A stretch of 64,000 nt of DNA from Acidobacteriota bacterium (GTDB taxonomy: Bacteria; Acidobacteriota; Terriglobia; Terriglobales; Acidobacteriaceae): contig JABCZH010000017.1 of NCBI GenBank assembly GCA_013289795.1, positions 1 to 64,000 on the forward strand. The letters run 5' to 3'. The notes beneath the pieces are model-generated. The model did no database searches, was not told where the DNA came from, and worked only from the letters and a program-made list of their open reading frames with translations. Both the position numbers and the translations under genes were made by a program. Of the stretch, positions 24,773-32,950 are shown in pieces; within the stretch, counting starts at the first letter, position 1; each line of letters opens with the position of its first letter.

Positions 24773-25759
24773 ATGCATCTTGAATTCATTACGGATCGAA
24801 TGACACATTCGATTTTCGCTCGGATCGTTCTAGGCCTCTTGACGGTGATTGGTCTCTGGTTCTCCTGCTCGTGTGAGAGAATTGTCGAGTATTACAGAGT
24901 AATGAAAATCGATCCGGAGACCTTAGAAATCTCGTTTTCCGACTCGATCTGGTTCGGTGAGATGAGAGAGATCCAAGGCGACTACTATGAATCTCGCATC
25001 AATGTGTCGACAGAGCCCCATCGCCGCACGATCGCACACTTCGAGAAACTGCCAAACTCCCTCACGGTTATGCTCGGCGACATGATGATTGACGCCGATC
25101 GAAAGCTTATCTATCGCGACAAGAGACAGGTATTGGTCCGTCTTCCCGAGGTCACCATTCTCGCGAAAACCCTTTACGGTTATGCTGACCTTTACCGGCA
25201 AGCTCCGCCGGATGTTCTCGTCAATACCGAAACCGATTTGGGATGGGAACGCCCTCAAGAAGGAGAGATGATTGCCGTGTCGCCGCCGCCGAGGGTCACG
25301 GGAGCAGCGCTTGTGAGGGTCCTTAAGCAGTTAGACGGCAGCGTCGACGTGGGCTCCGCGAACTATAGCCTCGACGGGAGAATGAACGCGCTCGATACCA
25401 GGAGCCTACATAATGGACGGATCGATAACTCGACAGTTGCCTTCCAGGTAAACGGACAGACCGTTGGTAACGGAACGAGCTTGCTCGACGAGCCGGCAAA
25501 ACGCACCGCTTTTGGTTTCCCTGAACGATTCCAGATCTCCGAATATCTACGGGAGCCGCGATGGCCAGCGACGCCGACCGCGCTACCGAGCGTCGCGGAC
25601 GTCGTAGTCATCGAGTACAACATCAACGAATGGATGCGGCTGGATCAATATGTGTCGAGCAAGATGGGCTTGACTCGGGTTCTTCACTTCAAAGAGCTGC
25701 CCGAAGATAAGATGCTGGCCCCGATCGATCGCCGCAGTTGGAAGGACAGTTCGCATTAA
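24773..25759 (+). CDS. Hypothetical membrane-anchored protein
   Basis: 328 aa from ATG 24773; ATG 24800 (MTHSIFARIVLGLL) is an equally possible start, and neither has a clear ribosome binding site. One hydrophobic segment (IFARIVLGLLTVIGLWFSCSC) near the N-terminus is either a signal peptide ending at Cys (lipoprotein-like) or a membrane anchor. The rest is soluble, mixed alpha/beta, with no motif I recognise (for example LGDMMIDADRKLIYRDKRQVLVRLPEV, VVIEYNINEWMRLDQYV). It follows the serine hydrolase by about 90 bp on the same strand and may be co-transcribed with it. Unknown family. Confidence 0.6.
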   Translation: MHLEFITDRMTHSIFARIVLGLLTVIGLWFSCSCERIVEYYRVMKIDPETLEISFSDSIWFGEMREIQGDYYESRINVSTEPHRRTIAHFEKLPNSLTVMLGDMMIDADRKLIYRDKRQVLVRLPEVTILAKTLYGYADLYRQAPPDVLVNTETDLGWERPQEGEMIAVSPPPRVTGAALVRVLKQLDGSVDVGSANYSLDGRMNALDTRSLHNGRIDNSTVAFQVNGQTVGNGTSLLDEPAKRTAFGFPERFQISEYLREPRWPATPTALPSVADVVVIEYNINEWMRLDQYVSSKMGLTRVLHFKELPEDKMLAPIDRRSWKDSSH

Positions 25760-25847
25760 GACTTTCTTAGCCACGCAGCTTATCAGCTTTGAATTGTCAG
25801 CATCAGAGGCCGAGCGGGTTGCCGGCCTGTGCTTCGCCAGAATTGGA

Positions 25848-26657
25848 TTACGCTTCGTCCACGGACAACCCTGAGCCATCCCGATTCTCTCCCGGCAAGT
25901 TCTTGTCAATCAGGCGCTGGAGCCCTGCGCGATAGCCGCGGCTGCAGGATAGTTCCTTCCCGTCTTTGAGAACAACAATGTATTCCCCGCTGTTTACCGG
26001 TTGCAACTCTTTTATCTTATCTACGTTCACAATCGTCGAGCGATGAATGCGAACGAACTTGTCCGGATCGAGTCTTTCGGATATGTGCCCAATGCCTTCT
26101 CTCAGCAAATACGACTCCGTGCCCACATTCAATGTGACGTAATTGGCGGCCGCGGAGAGCCAGTCAATCTCGTCGGATTCCAAGAAAACTACACGGCCGC
26201 CGGTTTTGAAGACGAGACGCTTGTCAACCTGGGATCCGAAATTCGTTTTCGTCAGGAAGTCGAAGATGCGGAAGGTGGTTTCGCGATCGTGCGCCTTGAG
26301 AAACTCGGCGCGAGCCCTATTAAGCGCGTGATGAAGCCGACCTTGGTCAAATGGCTTCAACAGGTAGTCCAGTGCGTGGGCCTCGAAGGCTCTTACAGCA
26401 TACTGATCGTGTGCCGTCGTGAAAATAACAACCGGCATGGCGTCCGCCAGGACCGCTCGCAAGACGCCAAATCCGTCGATGTCCGGCATCTGTATGTCAA
26501 GCAGCAAGAGATCGGGTTTGTGGGCGCGCAAAGCCGCTATGGTCTGCTTGCCGTCGGAGCATTCCGCAACAACTTCAATTCCGGGCTCCGAACCCAACAA
26601 GATCCGTAACTTCTTGCGTGCCAAGCGCTCGTCATCGGCAATGATAGTACGCATCAT
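25848..26657 (-). CDS. LytTR-type response regulator
   Basis: 269 aa from ATG 26657 (GGGGAGGGG upstream; the next codon is also ATG). The receiver domain spans residues 1-125, with acidic DDE at the start, the phospho-acceptor Asp in LLLDIQMPDIDGFG, and Thr/Lys in IFTTAHDQYA and YLLKPFD. The LytTR DNA-binding domain spans about 160-260 (LVFKTGGRVVFLESDEIDWLSAAANYVTLNV, KFVRIHRSTIVNVDKI, GKELSCSRGYRAGLQRLI). LytTR proteins bind paired 9-bp direct repeats. It is the second gene of an operon with the histidine kinase, 21 bp downstream of it. Regulon unknown; the serine hydrolase and hypothetical gene that converge on it are possible targets. Confidence 0.94.
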   Translation of the reverse strand: MMRTIIADDERLARKKLRILLGSEPGIEVVAECSDGKQTIAALRAHKPDLLLLDIQMPDIDGFGVLRAVLADAMPVVIFTTAHDQYAVRAFEAHALDYLLKPFDQGRLHHALNRARAEFLKAHDRETTFRIFDFLTKTNFGSQVDKRLVFKTGGRVVFLESDEIDWLSAAANYVTLNVGTESYLLREGIGHISERLDPDKFVRIHRSTIVNVDKIKELQPVNSGEYIVVLKDGKELSCSRGYRAGLQRLIDKNLPGENRDGSGLSVDEA

Positions 26658-26678
26658 TCGACCCCTCCCCAACTGACG

Positions 26679-27917
26679 TCATGCCCGTGCCCCTGAATCT
26701 TTTGAGGCGATTTCGTTCGTCCTAAATGCTTGGTGTGCGCGAAACGGAATTCGTATGCAAGCTTCCACTCCGCCTTCGACTGGTGTGCGCACTTCAAAGC
26801 TCTGAGCAATTCCGAACAGAGTTTCGAGTCTTTCCCTTGTTGCTTTCAATCCCAACCCCACTTTCGAGCGGGGACCGTCGCGGCTACCGAGACCGGGGCC
26901 GTTGTCTCTGACCCGTATGTTGAGGTTCGGCCCATCTCGCTCGGCAGTAATCCTGATTTCTCCTCCCGACGAAAGCCTCGAAATTCCATGTATCACCGCG
27001 TTCTCTACCAAAGGCTGCAGCAGCAAATGAGGAACCTCCGCATCGAGTGTTTCAGGAGCCACCTCAATTACAGTTTTGAGACGGTCTTCAAATCTGATGT
27101 TTTCGATTCCGAGGTACCCATTCACAAACTCGAGTTCACGGTTGAGCGTGGTCACCTGCGCCTGATTGTCCTCCAGGCTCATCCGCAGTAGATCACTGAG
27201 GCGGGTCATCATCTTATCCGCGGCGGGGACGTCGGTCAGCATCAATGCGGAAATCGAATGCAAAGTGTTAAACAGAAAGTGCGGTTGTAACTGGCTTTTC
27301 AGCGTTTGTAAGTGGGCCTTAGCGAGTTGCGTTTCAAGTTGCGATGTGCGCAATTCCCTTTCTCGGAAACGCCGGTAATAAGACACAGCATGTGCAATCA
27401 GAACAATTGCCACGTAGGTTCCGGTAGTGTCATCGACGACACTACGAAAGAACAGCTGCCTGAAAATGTGCCACTGGATTCTGAACGCATGCGCGTGTGA
27501 ATCCCATACGGGACAGATCCAGCCACGAATCTGCGCATCCCAGTACCCATAGGGAGTCAACCCTCGGAGAGTGATGTGCGCAATCGTGAACGCGAGGCCT
27601 CCCACAAGATGCAACAGTGAACGCCGTATCCAATTGACGCGTTGAACTGGGTATCGGATCGCAAAAGCAAAGGCGAAAGGTGTGATCGGAAAATATGTGA
27701 GGACCTCGCTGGACTCCAGACCCAAGAGGTCCAGGAATCGTATCGAGCCGCCGGTTGAATGGTAGAGCTCATAAATCGAGACAACGGAGGCTAAGGTGAC
27801 AAACGCCCACACGCCAAAGCTAACGACCCAGATCAACCAAACAGGGTGCCCACGCAGAGCGGCTTCGCGACCCTCCAAGTTCGCGGTCTGGACGTCCCTC
27901 TGCGAGTCAGAAATCAT
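26679..27917 (-). CDS. LytS-type membrane histidine kinase
   Basis: 412 aa from ATG 27917 (AGAGG upstream). Four or five N-terminal membrane helices (VWLIWVVSFGVWAFVTLASVV, LTYFPITPFAFAFAI, LVGGLAFTIAHITL, GTYVAIVLIAHAVSYY) are followed by a coiled segment and the His_kinase domain with LKSQLQPHFLFNTLHSISALML, where His is the phosphorylation site. The HATPase domain has LLLQPLVENAVIHGI (N box) and RVRDNGPGLG plus GLGLKATRERLETLF (G boxes). It pairs with the LytTR regulator immediately downstream. The extracellular loops are short, so the signal may be within the membrane. A broken partial copy of this gene lies at 28628-28945. Confidence 0.94.
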   Translation of the reverse strand: MISDSQRDVQTANLEGREAALRGHPVWLIWVVSFGVWAFVTLASVVSIYELYHSTGGSIRFLDLLGLESSEVLTYFPITPFAFAFAIRYPVQRVNWIRRSLLHLVGGLAFTIAHITLRGLTPYGYWDAQIRGWICPVWDSHAHAFRIQWHIFRQLFFRSVVDDTTGTYVAIVLIAHAVSYYRRFRERELRTSQLETQLAKAHLQTLKSQLQPHFLFNTLHSISALMLTDVPAADKMMTRLSDLLRMSLEDNQAQVTTLNRELEFVNGYLGIENIRFEDRLKTVIEVAPETLDAEVPHLLLQPLVENAVIHGISRLSSGGEIRITAERDGPNLNIRVRDNGPGLGSRDGPRSKVGLGLKATRERLETLFGIAQSFEVRTPVEGGVEACIRIPFRAHQAFRTNEIASKDSGARA

Positions 27918-28627
27918 TTCGCCTCTTCAGTTGTGATAGTGCCATGAGAATGGCTATGTGCGCCCGGCAAAACACCCGCAATTGTGTCGTTTTCACTCCC
28001 AGGGAAAGGAGCATGAAAGAGGAACGTCAGAACGCAAGACAGTTTCAGTGGTATTAGACCACATAACGGTCGTCAAAGGACCCAACTTTAGTTACAGCAC
28101 TAGTGCAGTGGTAGCTGTTTAGCAGCTATTCGTCCCAGTCCCGGCTTGTTGGCTGGGTTGTGTGTTCTCGCAACAACTCTGCCCGGGCCTGCAATCAACA
28201 GTTCTACGTCGCACCTCCCTATTCAAAAGAGACCCGACAAGACGCTGGTCATTCAGGACAACGTCAAACCACTGGCAGTGTTCTTAAAGTACGAGCACCG
28301 AAGATCGCCGTTCCCCCGACCCACCCGAAGCCTGGCAAATCTGGTGACCTTCCCAGAGTCCACGAACGCGTCAGGCTCTTTCTTGACTCGTCAGCGGGCA
28401 CGGGCTGGCCCGTTTCGTCACCCTCCTCTCCTATTTGTCGGAAGTTGGTGCAACGCCATCAGGCGACGGCAAAGGCGCTGAAGGTCGTAGACGAACTGCT
28501 CGGCCGAAGCGACCATGACCGCACCTACCGGATGTTGAATGAGGTTGGAATCGATCTCTCAAGCCGGAGCCCTATCAAGCGTTTGATTGATCGCTTGGAC
28601 CGTCAGTTGGACAAACTGGAACTGCTG
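27918..28627. other. Accessory stretch upstream of the kinase, no confident gene
   Basis: About 700 bp. A plus-strand frame running to 28645 ends with a plausible helical tail (RTYRMLNEVGIDLSSRSPIKRLIDRLDRQLDKLELLLNSKE), but its first 80 codons do not look like protein and there is no start signal. It may be the 3' remnant of a gene. The kinase promoter must lie near 27950. Confidence 0.35.
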
Positions 28628-28945
28628 CTAAACTCCAAAGAATAACCCAGCAATGAAAAGATCTGCCAAATGTGGAAGCGAACGAAAAGCAGAAAACTCC
28701 CCCCTTAACAGATCGGTCAGAGGGGTCTTCATTTTATCCGGGGCAGGGACCTTGGTCAGCATCAAACCGGAGATCGAATGGAGAGTGTTAAACAGGAAAT
28801 GGAAATGGAACTGTAACTGGCTCTTCAACGTTTTCAAACGGGCTTTGGTCACTTGTGTTTCAAGCTGTGATGTTCGCAACTCCCTTTCCTGGAAACGCCG
28901 GTAATGAGACACAGCATAATCGGCGTGCACCCGTTTCGTGGTCAT
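28628..28945 (-). pseudogene. Partial, decaying duplicate of the LytS-type kinase gene
   Basis: The minus-strand translation HYRRFQERELRTSQLETQ then LKTLKSQLQFHFHFLFNTLHSIS parallels the kinase at 26679 (YYRRFRERELRTSQLETQ, LKSQLQPHFLFNTLHSIS). The match is visible at DNA level too, over about 200 bp. The phospho-acceptor motif is altered (QPHFLFN has become QFHFHFLFN, an insertion), the membrane domain and the whole ATPase domain are missing, and the sequence after LLR is unrelated. It is a dead fragment from a partial duplication or from a lost paralogue. Confidence 0.85.
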
Positions 28946-29127
28946 CGGTCCCGGGAATATGATCGCTGGTACCGGCCGCTGCTACACACGCGAACTACTA
29001 TGCTAACGTTACGCCGTTCAGGCCAAGAGTCTGGACAAGCCCTCGAAGTGTGACGTGGGATTACCGTTGGCGTTCAGCAGCGATGAATCCACGAAGCGAG
29101 TGCCATCTCGGAGCCTGGAGGCATAAT

Positions 29128-30048
29128 GTGAAAATCACGAATTCCCCTTCTTCACAAGAAGCTGTCGGCATGCTGCCGAATTTCAAAACTAGTTTGTGTC
29201 TCATATTGCTAATGTGTTTGGTGGCGGTGGCACGACAGGCCCACGGACAACGGTACGAATTCCAGCGACTGAATCCCCCTGGGTCGGCTTATTCGTTTGC
29301 CTTCGGGTTAAACAACAACAGCGTAGTAGTGGGCTCATTTGTCGATGCCAACTCAGCCTACGAGGGATATGTCTACGAGGGCGGCACGTATAAAGCAATT
29401 GTGTTTCCTGGATCTGTAGCTTTCACACAGGCCAGCGGAATCAACGATTTGAACACTGTGGTCGGCGAGTTTGTGGGGAGCGATCACCTCACGCATGGCT
29501 ATCTGTTGACCCCCGCGGGGAAATTCACTCAGTACGACGTGGCAGCGGGCGCTTCGACATACATCTATCGCATCAATAATGCCGGCAACTTCGTGGGGTT
29601 CACCAGCTTCCAGGGACAAACTGTGATGGGTTTTGTCAATATCGGTGGCACGGTCACCAAGTTCACCTTTCAGGGTGACTATACCTTCGCCTACGCTATT
29701 AATAGCAAGAACGATACGGTCGGGGACTTCATCACCCCTCCCCCTACTTCAATAACGCACGGCTTTTACCGTGACGCGGCGGGTACAATGACGCAAATCG
29801 ACTACCCAGGTGCTCTAGAGACTGTCTGTCTGGGAATCAATGACTTGGGGGAGATTACGGGCTACTACCTGGACACGAACAACGTGGCGCACGGCTTTAT
29901 CACCAAGAATGGCAGGTTCCGGACCACGTCCCTCCCTGACATCGCTGGAATCAATAACAAGGGGACCTTGGTAGGCTCCTATCTTAGCAAGAATCAGGAG
30001 AATTTTGGATACCTAGCGACGCCAGTTTCTCCACGTCAAACGCGATGA
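29128..30048 (+). CDS. Secreted HAF-repeat beta-propeller-like protein
   Basis: 306 aa from GTG 29128, chosen because GGAGG lies six bases upstream; an in-frame ATG at 29170 is the alternative. A signal peptide follows (FKTSLCLILLMCLVAVARQAHGQ). The mature protein consists of about six repeats of the HAF type (FAFGLNNNSVVVGSF, TQASGINDLNTVVGEF, YRINNAGNFVGF, YAINSKNDTVGDF, LGINDLGEITGYY, AGINNKGTLVGSY), each followed by a H-G-F/Y strand (LTHGYL, ITHGFY, VAHGFI). Such extracellular repeat proteins are frequent in acidobacteria and planctomycetes. They probably form a propeller, and their function is unknown. It stands alone in the decaying part of island 2. Confidence 0.88.
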   Translation: MKITNSPSSQEAVGMLPNFKTSLCLILLMCLVAVARQAHGQRYEFQRLNPPGSAYSFAFGLNNNSVVVGSFVDANSAYEGYVYEGGTYKAIVFPGSVAFTQASGINDLNTVVGEFVGSDHLTHGYLLTPAGKFTQYDVAAGASTYIYRINNAGNFVGFTSFQGQTVMGFVNIGGTVTKFTFQGDYTFAYAINSKNDTVGDFITPPPTSITHGFYRDAAGTMTQIDYPGALETVCLGINDLGEITGYYLDTNNVAHGFITKNGRFRTTSLPDIAGINNKGTLVGSYLSKNQENFGYLATPVSPRQTR

Positions 30049-30178
30049 GCAGGTTTTGCTAACCCTTCCAGTGAAAACGCGTTGAAAGTGGAGGGGCTCG
30101 CCAAATGAATTCACGGGATATGGTTCGGCGCGGTGGGATGCCAAGGATTACCAAAGCGCATCTGGGCAATCATTCTCA

Positions 30179-30412
30179 GTGCGGAAACCACCTCGGAACC
30201 TAAGTCGCAACGGAAGGCTTGCGGATCTAGGTGGCCATCGGCTTCACGTGAACTGTAGCGGGAAAGGCAGCCCCACGGTCGTTGTGGAGAGCGGATTGGG
30301 AGATTTTTCCTTCGACTGGATCCTCGTGCAGGCTCGAGTTTCTGATTTTACGCGCATCTGCGCTTATGATCGGGCCGGATGCTTGGAACGACCCAGGCCT
30401 CAAACCACGCAC
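30179..30412 (+). pseudogene. N-terminal fragment of an alpha/beta hydrolase with frameshift
   Basis: The frame reads LADLGGHRLHVNCSGKGSPTVV then ESGLGDFSFDWILVQ and ICAYDRAG, the standard N-terminal third of small alpha/beta hydrolases (the HGxG-type strand and the YDRAG motif). Right after YDRAG, near 30380, the expected continuation WNDPGLKPRT appears in a different frame, so there is a small insertion or deletion. Nothing of the catalytic serine region remains. The fragment ends where the opposite-strand gene 30416-30904 finishes, which suggests an insertion or recombination joint. Confidence 0.8.
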
Positions 30413-30415
30413 ACT

Positions 30416-30904
30416 TCAGTGTTTCCACATCCATGTACGCCGACCCGCCGGATTTGTGGTGACGGTGACCTCGCCATACAATTGCAGGCGGCGCAAAATG
30501 GTTGTAACCGACGCCACAGCATTCTTCTGGTTGTCCAGTAAATCAGTATCGGTTGAGCGAATCCTCATGACTACTTCACCCGGAGCCAAAGCATGGCTTG
30601 AGCTTATCAAGACTGAGCGACAGGCGTCGGTCAGGCCGGATTTCCGCGTTCCAGTGGGAATCCCGATCAAGAGCCTTAGTTGAGCGCCCAATACCTCGTC
30701 TCCGAATATTTCTCTCAGTCCGGTGAGTGTCCTGCGCAGAGTTGTGATGCGTTTCATGATTGTGGCACGTTGTTTGAGCAATTCACTCAATTGCTCGTGT
30801 GCCATCGTGAGAACATGCTTAATATCTTCCTGCTGCGGACCATTGTTCGTCAGAGATGCAAGACCACTGTGACCTTCAACAATGTCCACCATGCGTGCTT
30901 CCAC
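30416..30904 (-). CDS. Hypothetical coiled-coil / winged-helix-like protein
   Basis: 162 aa from GTG 30904, or 158 aa from ATG 30892. Residues about 30-70 form a coiled coil (MAHEQLSELLKQRATIMKRITTLRRTLTGL). The second half (LTDACRSVLISSSHALAPGEVVMRI, ASVTTILRRLQLYGEVTVT, GRRTWMWK) looks like a winged helix of the kind used to read DNA or in restriction-associated regulatory proteins. I know the pattern from acidobacterial hypothetical genes but no function for it. It stands in decaying DNA yet keeps an intact frame, so it may still be under selection. Confidence 0.6.
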   Translation of the reverse strand: MEARMVDIVEGHSGLASLTNNGPQQEDIKHVLTMAHEQLSELLKQRATIMKRITTLRRTLTGLREIFGDEVLGAQLRLLIGIPTGTRKSGLTDACRSVLISSSHALAPGEVVMRIRSTDTDLLDNQKNAVASVTTILRRLQLYGEVTVTTNPAGRRTWMWKH

Positions 30905-31809
30905 TTGTGTTCCGCCCTTTCGCTGGCACCGTACTCTCTTTATGGCACATCTCCATTTTACTTATGACTTATCAGAGCGATTGGAGTGGCACAACGGCCT
31001 TGCCACGAGCCCCTTGAAAATGAACGCAAGTGGTTCGGTTTTGGTGATGAACTAATTGCCCGTCGGCCCCCGCGGATCCAGACGGAGTTCTAAGCGGCTG
31101 TGTCCCTCCTCAGTTCGACGCGGGAATCAACGTGCGGACGCCCTCACAGTGTCCTCCTGTGCTCAGATGTAACCATGCGATTTTCCAGTCGATTTCACGG
31201 ATGACGTTTCGACGGCCAAACGAGGATTCGAGATCTGTGAACAACGCCTGATTGAATATCAACTTCCCACCGTAGACGGTTACTCTTGGTTGTCCTCCAT
31301 TGCCCAACGACTCGGCGTGACCTCCGAGGCTGAAGGCTATATGCGGCTGGCGAAGCCGAATTGAAACCATTTGGGGTTTGTCCTTCGTCAAAGCCCCGTG
31401 TACTCGCAGAATGAAGACCTGGAGACGAGCCTGATCCGCCTTGTGTCGATAAGATTCTGGCCATGGTTTGCGGCCCCGATTCGTGGCGCTCGACATCTCT
31501 TTGCGTTCCCGGATGGCGAATTGGGCGGAGTTCCCGAAACAAGCCGAAAAGCCAATCTAGTTGACTGTAGATGATTTTGTGACGGTCAGAGCTTCCACGT
31601 TCAACTCCAATCAACAATTCTCAACAAGGAGCATGCAACAGGTTCAATATCATTCAGCTAAGAACTATAAAGTTCAATAGAATTCCATAACGTGCGGAAT
31701 CTGGTTCGGGACCAGGTGCCCTGACTGCAAGGCCGTTCTTGTGACCCCCTCGAAGAAATCGCAGGCTGAGGAATGCTAGGGTTCCCCTACGCGAAAAACC
31801 TGTACGAAA
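30905..31809. other. Decayed island DNA, no supported gene
   Basis: About 900 bp. A minus-strand frame (31496-31110) contains a beta-rich segment (GGHAESLGNGGQPRVTVYGGKLIFN) that could be the end of an outer-membrane barrel protein. It lacks a start, overlaps another open frame and is not called. Nothing else is recognisable. Confidence 0.35.
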
Positions 31810-32452
31810 TTTGGTGACGACATGGAATCCATGAACGTAAGCCTGCCAGGCCTTCATCACGAGTCAACGACAGGAAGGCTGGCGGACGCTACCAACTCGC
31901 TATGACGATGGCGGATAGTCTGGCGGAAGCATGGAGCGACCCGCGCTTAAGCAATTGTTGAGAGACGTCGAAGACGGCAAGGTCAACACCATCGTGGTCT
32001 ACAAAGTCGATCGGCGGACGCGCAGCCTAGCGGACTTCGCCAAGATTGTGGAAGCTCTCGACGCGAGTGGAGTCTCTTTCGTCTCCGTTACACAACAGTT
32101 CAACACCACCACATCGATGGGAGGGTTAACCCTCAACGTCTTGCTCTCCTTCGCACAATTTGAAGGGGAGGTATGCGAAGAGAGGATTCGCGACAAGATT
32201 GCAGCTTCCAGGCGCAAAGACATGTGGATGGGAGGTCCGGTACCGCTCGGATACGACGTCAAGGAACGAAAACTGATCGTGAACCCGGAACAAGAAAAGC
32301 TCGTCGTTCGTCTTTGTCATCTCTACCTTGAGCTGGGATGCGTCTCAAAGCTCAAGACCCGGCTCGATCAGGAAGGAATCAGGAGCAAGGAGAGGATCAG
32401 TGTTGCTGGTAAACGCTCGGGAGGAAATCCGTATTCCCGGGGCGCGCTGTAA
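31810..32452 (+). pseudogene. Inactivated large serine recombinase
   Basis: Reading the plus strand gives MESMN, then after a small deletion ACQAFITSQRQEGWRTLPT and RYDDGG, then a TAG stop at 31916 where the family has Tyr or Phe (YDDGGYSGG), and SGGSMERPALKQLLRDVEDG onward in the same frame. The rest runs through VVYKVDRRTRSLADFAKIVE, LSFAQFEGEVCEERIRDKIA, MWMGGPVPLGYDV and GGNPYSRGAL, and stops at TAA one base out of the family frame. So the gene carries a 5' deletion, a nonsense codon and a 3' truncation. Large serine recombinases are about 450-600 aa. From ATG 31931 only a 173-aa piece without the catalytic Ser could be made. Confidence 0.88.
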
Positions 32453-32463
32453 CCTCTTTCTTC

Positions 32464-32645
32464 TTCCCTGTTTTACCGCTTGAACAGGGAAAGCCTTTCC
32501 CTGTTACGCCCCTGATAATTCCCTGTTCCGTTTCACGGCAATTTTCAAATAACACGACTGGAATGCGGTGGATGGGAGACGAACCCTGATAAATTCAGAC
32601 CAAAATTAAAGAAGTTCCCTGTATTTTTCCCTGTTAGCAGGGAAT
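32464..32645. repeat. Cluster of TTCCCTGT repeats next to the dead recombinase
   Basis: TTCCCTGT occurs at 32464, 32497, 32519, 32615 and 32627, with an inverted ACAGGGAA at 32484 and a near-copy GCAGGGAA at 32637. Two of the pairs can form short hairpins. The cluster starts 12 bases after the recombinase stop and ends about 35 bases before attachment copy C. It may be recombinase binding or crossover sequence. Confidence 0.75.
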
Positions 32646-32677
32646 TCTCGCGGAGAAGGGTTAGCACTTGACTGCAT

Positions 32678-32749
32678 CCTCCGCCATTCAGTCTGGGTCG
32701 CAGAGAAAACTAGGCCGCACTTCCCTGGAAATCGCTTGAAAATGCCGCT
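32678..32749 (+). repeat. Attachment-site repeat, copy C
   Basis: CCTCCGCCATTCAGTCTGGG matches the tRNA-Ser acceptor end and flank, followed by about 50 bases close to copy B (CGCAGAGAAA.C, GCACTTCCCTG.AAAT.GCTTGAAAATGCCG). Only the last few bases of the tRNA are kept. It marks the right end of island 2; compact, core-like genes follow. Confidence 0.82.
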
Positions 32750-32782
32750 TTGCCGTTTTCCACCCAGAAGGTTTCTTTTCCC

Positions 32783-32881
32783 GCCTTGGCGAATCCGGCC
32801 AACAATCATCAAGCCGTGCCGCTGACGCCGGAGCAGTTTCACTACGCATTTACCAACGCCAGGGCAAGCTGGCTGGATTGA
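32783..32881 (+). pseudogene. Short internal fragment of an alpha/beta hydrolase
   Basis: A 32-codon frame reads ANPANNHQAVPLTPEQFHYAFTN before a stop. The motif N-H-Q/A-V-P-L-T-x-E-Q-F-H-Y-A-F-T-N is characteristic of the cap region of non-haem chloroperoxidase-like hydrolases. There is no start and no catalytic residue. It begins 34 bases after attachment copy C, so it may be chromosomal DNA cut by the island insertion. Confidence 0.55.
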
Positions 32882-32950
32882 ATGTCAGCGGTGTGGTTCT
32901 TGACGGCAGCGGGAAACAGGGCATAGGATTCGCCGGGAAGACCTCGCGCG

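Larger units (their letters stand above)
14741..32749. mobile_element. Genomic island 2 between attachment copies B and C
   Basis: About 18 kb bounded by direct repeats of the tRNA-Ser 3' region. It carries secreted and envelope proteins (cytochrome, propeller, TonB-dependent receptor, serine hydrolase, HAF protein), a two-component system, and many broken genes including a large serine recombinase at its right end. The gene density is clearly lower than to the right of 32951. No functional integrase is left inside. Confidence 0.6.

Noticed and set aside
28090-28145. tRNA-like pattern with AGTGCAGTGGTAGC
   Set aside because: No acceptor stem, anticodon stem or T-loop can be completed.
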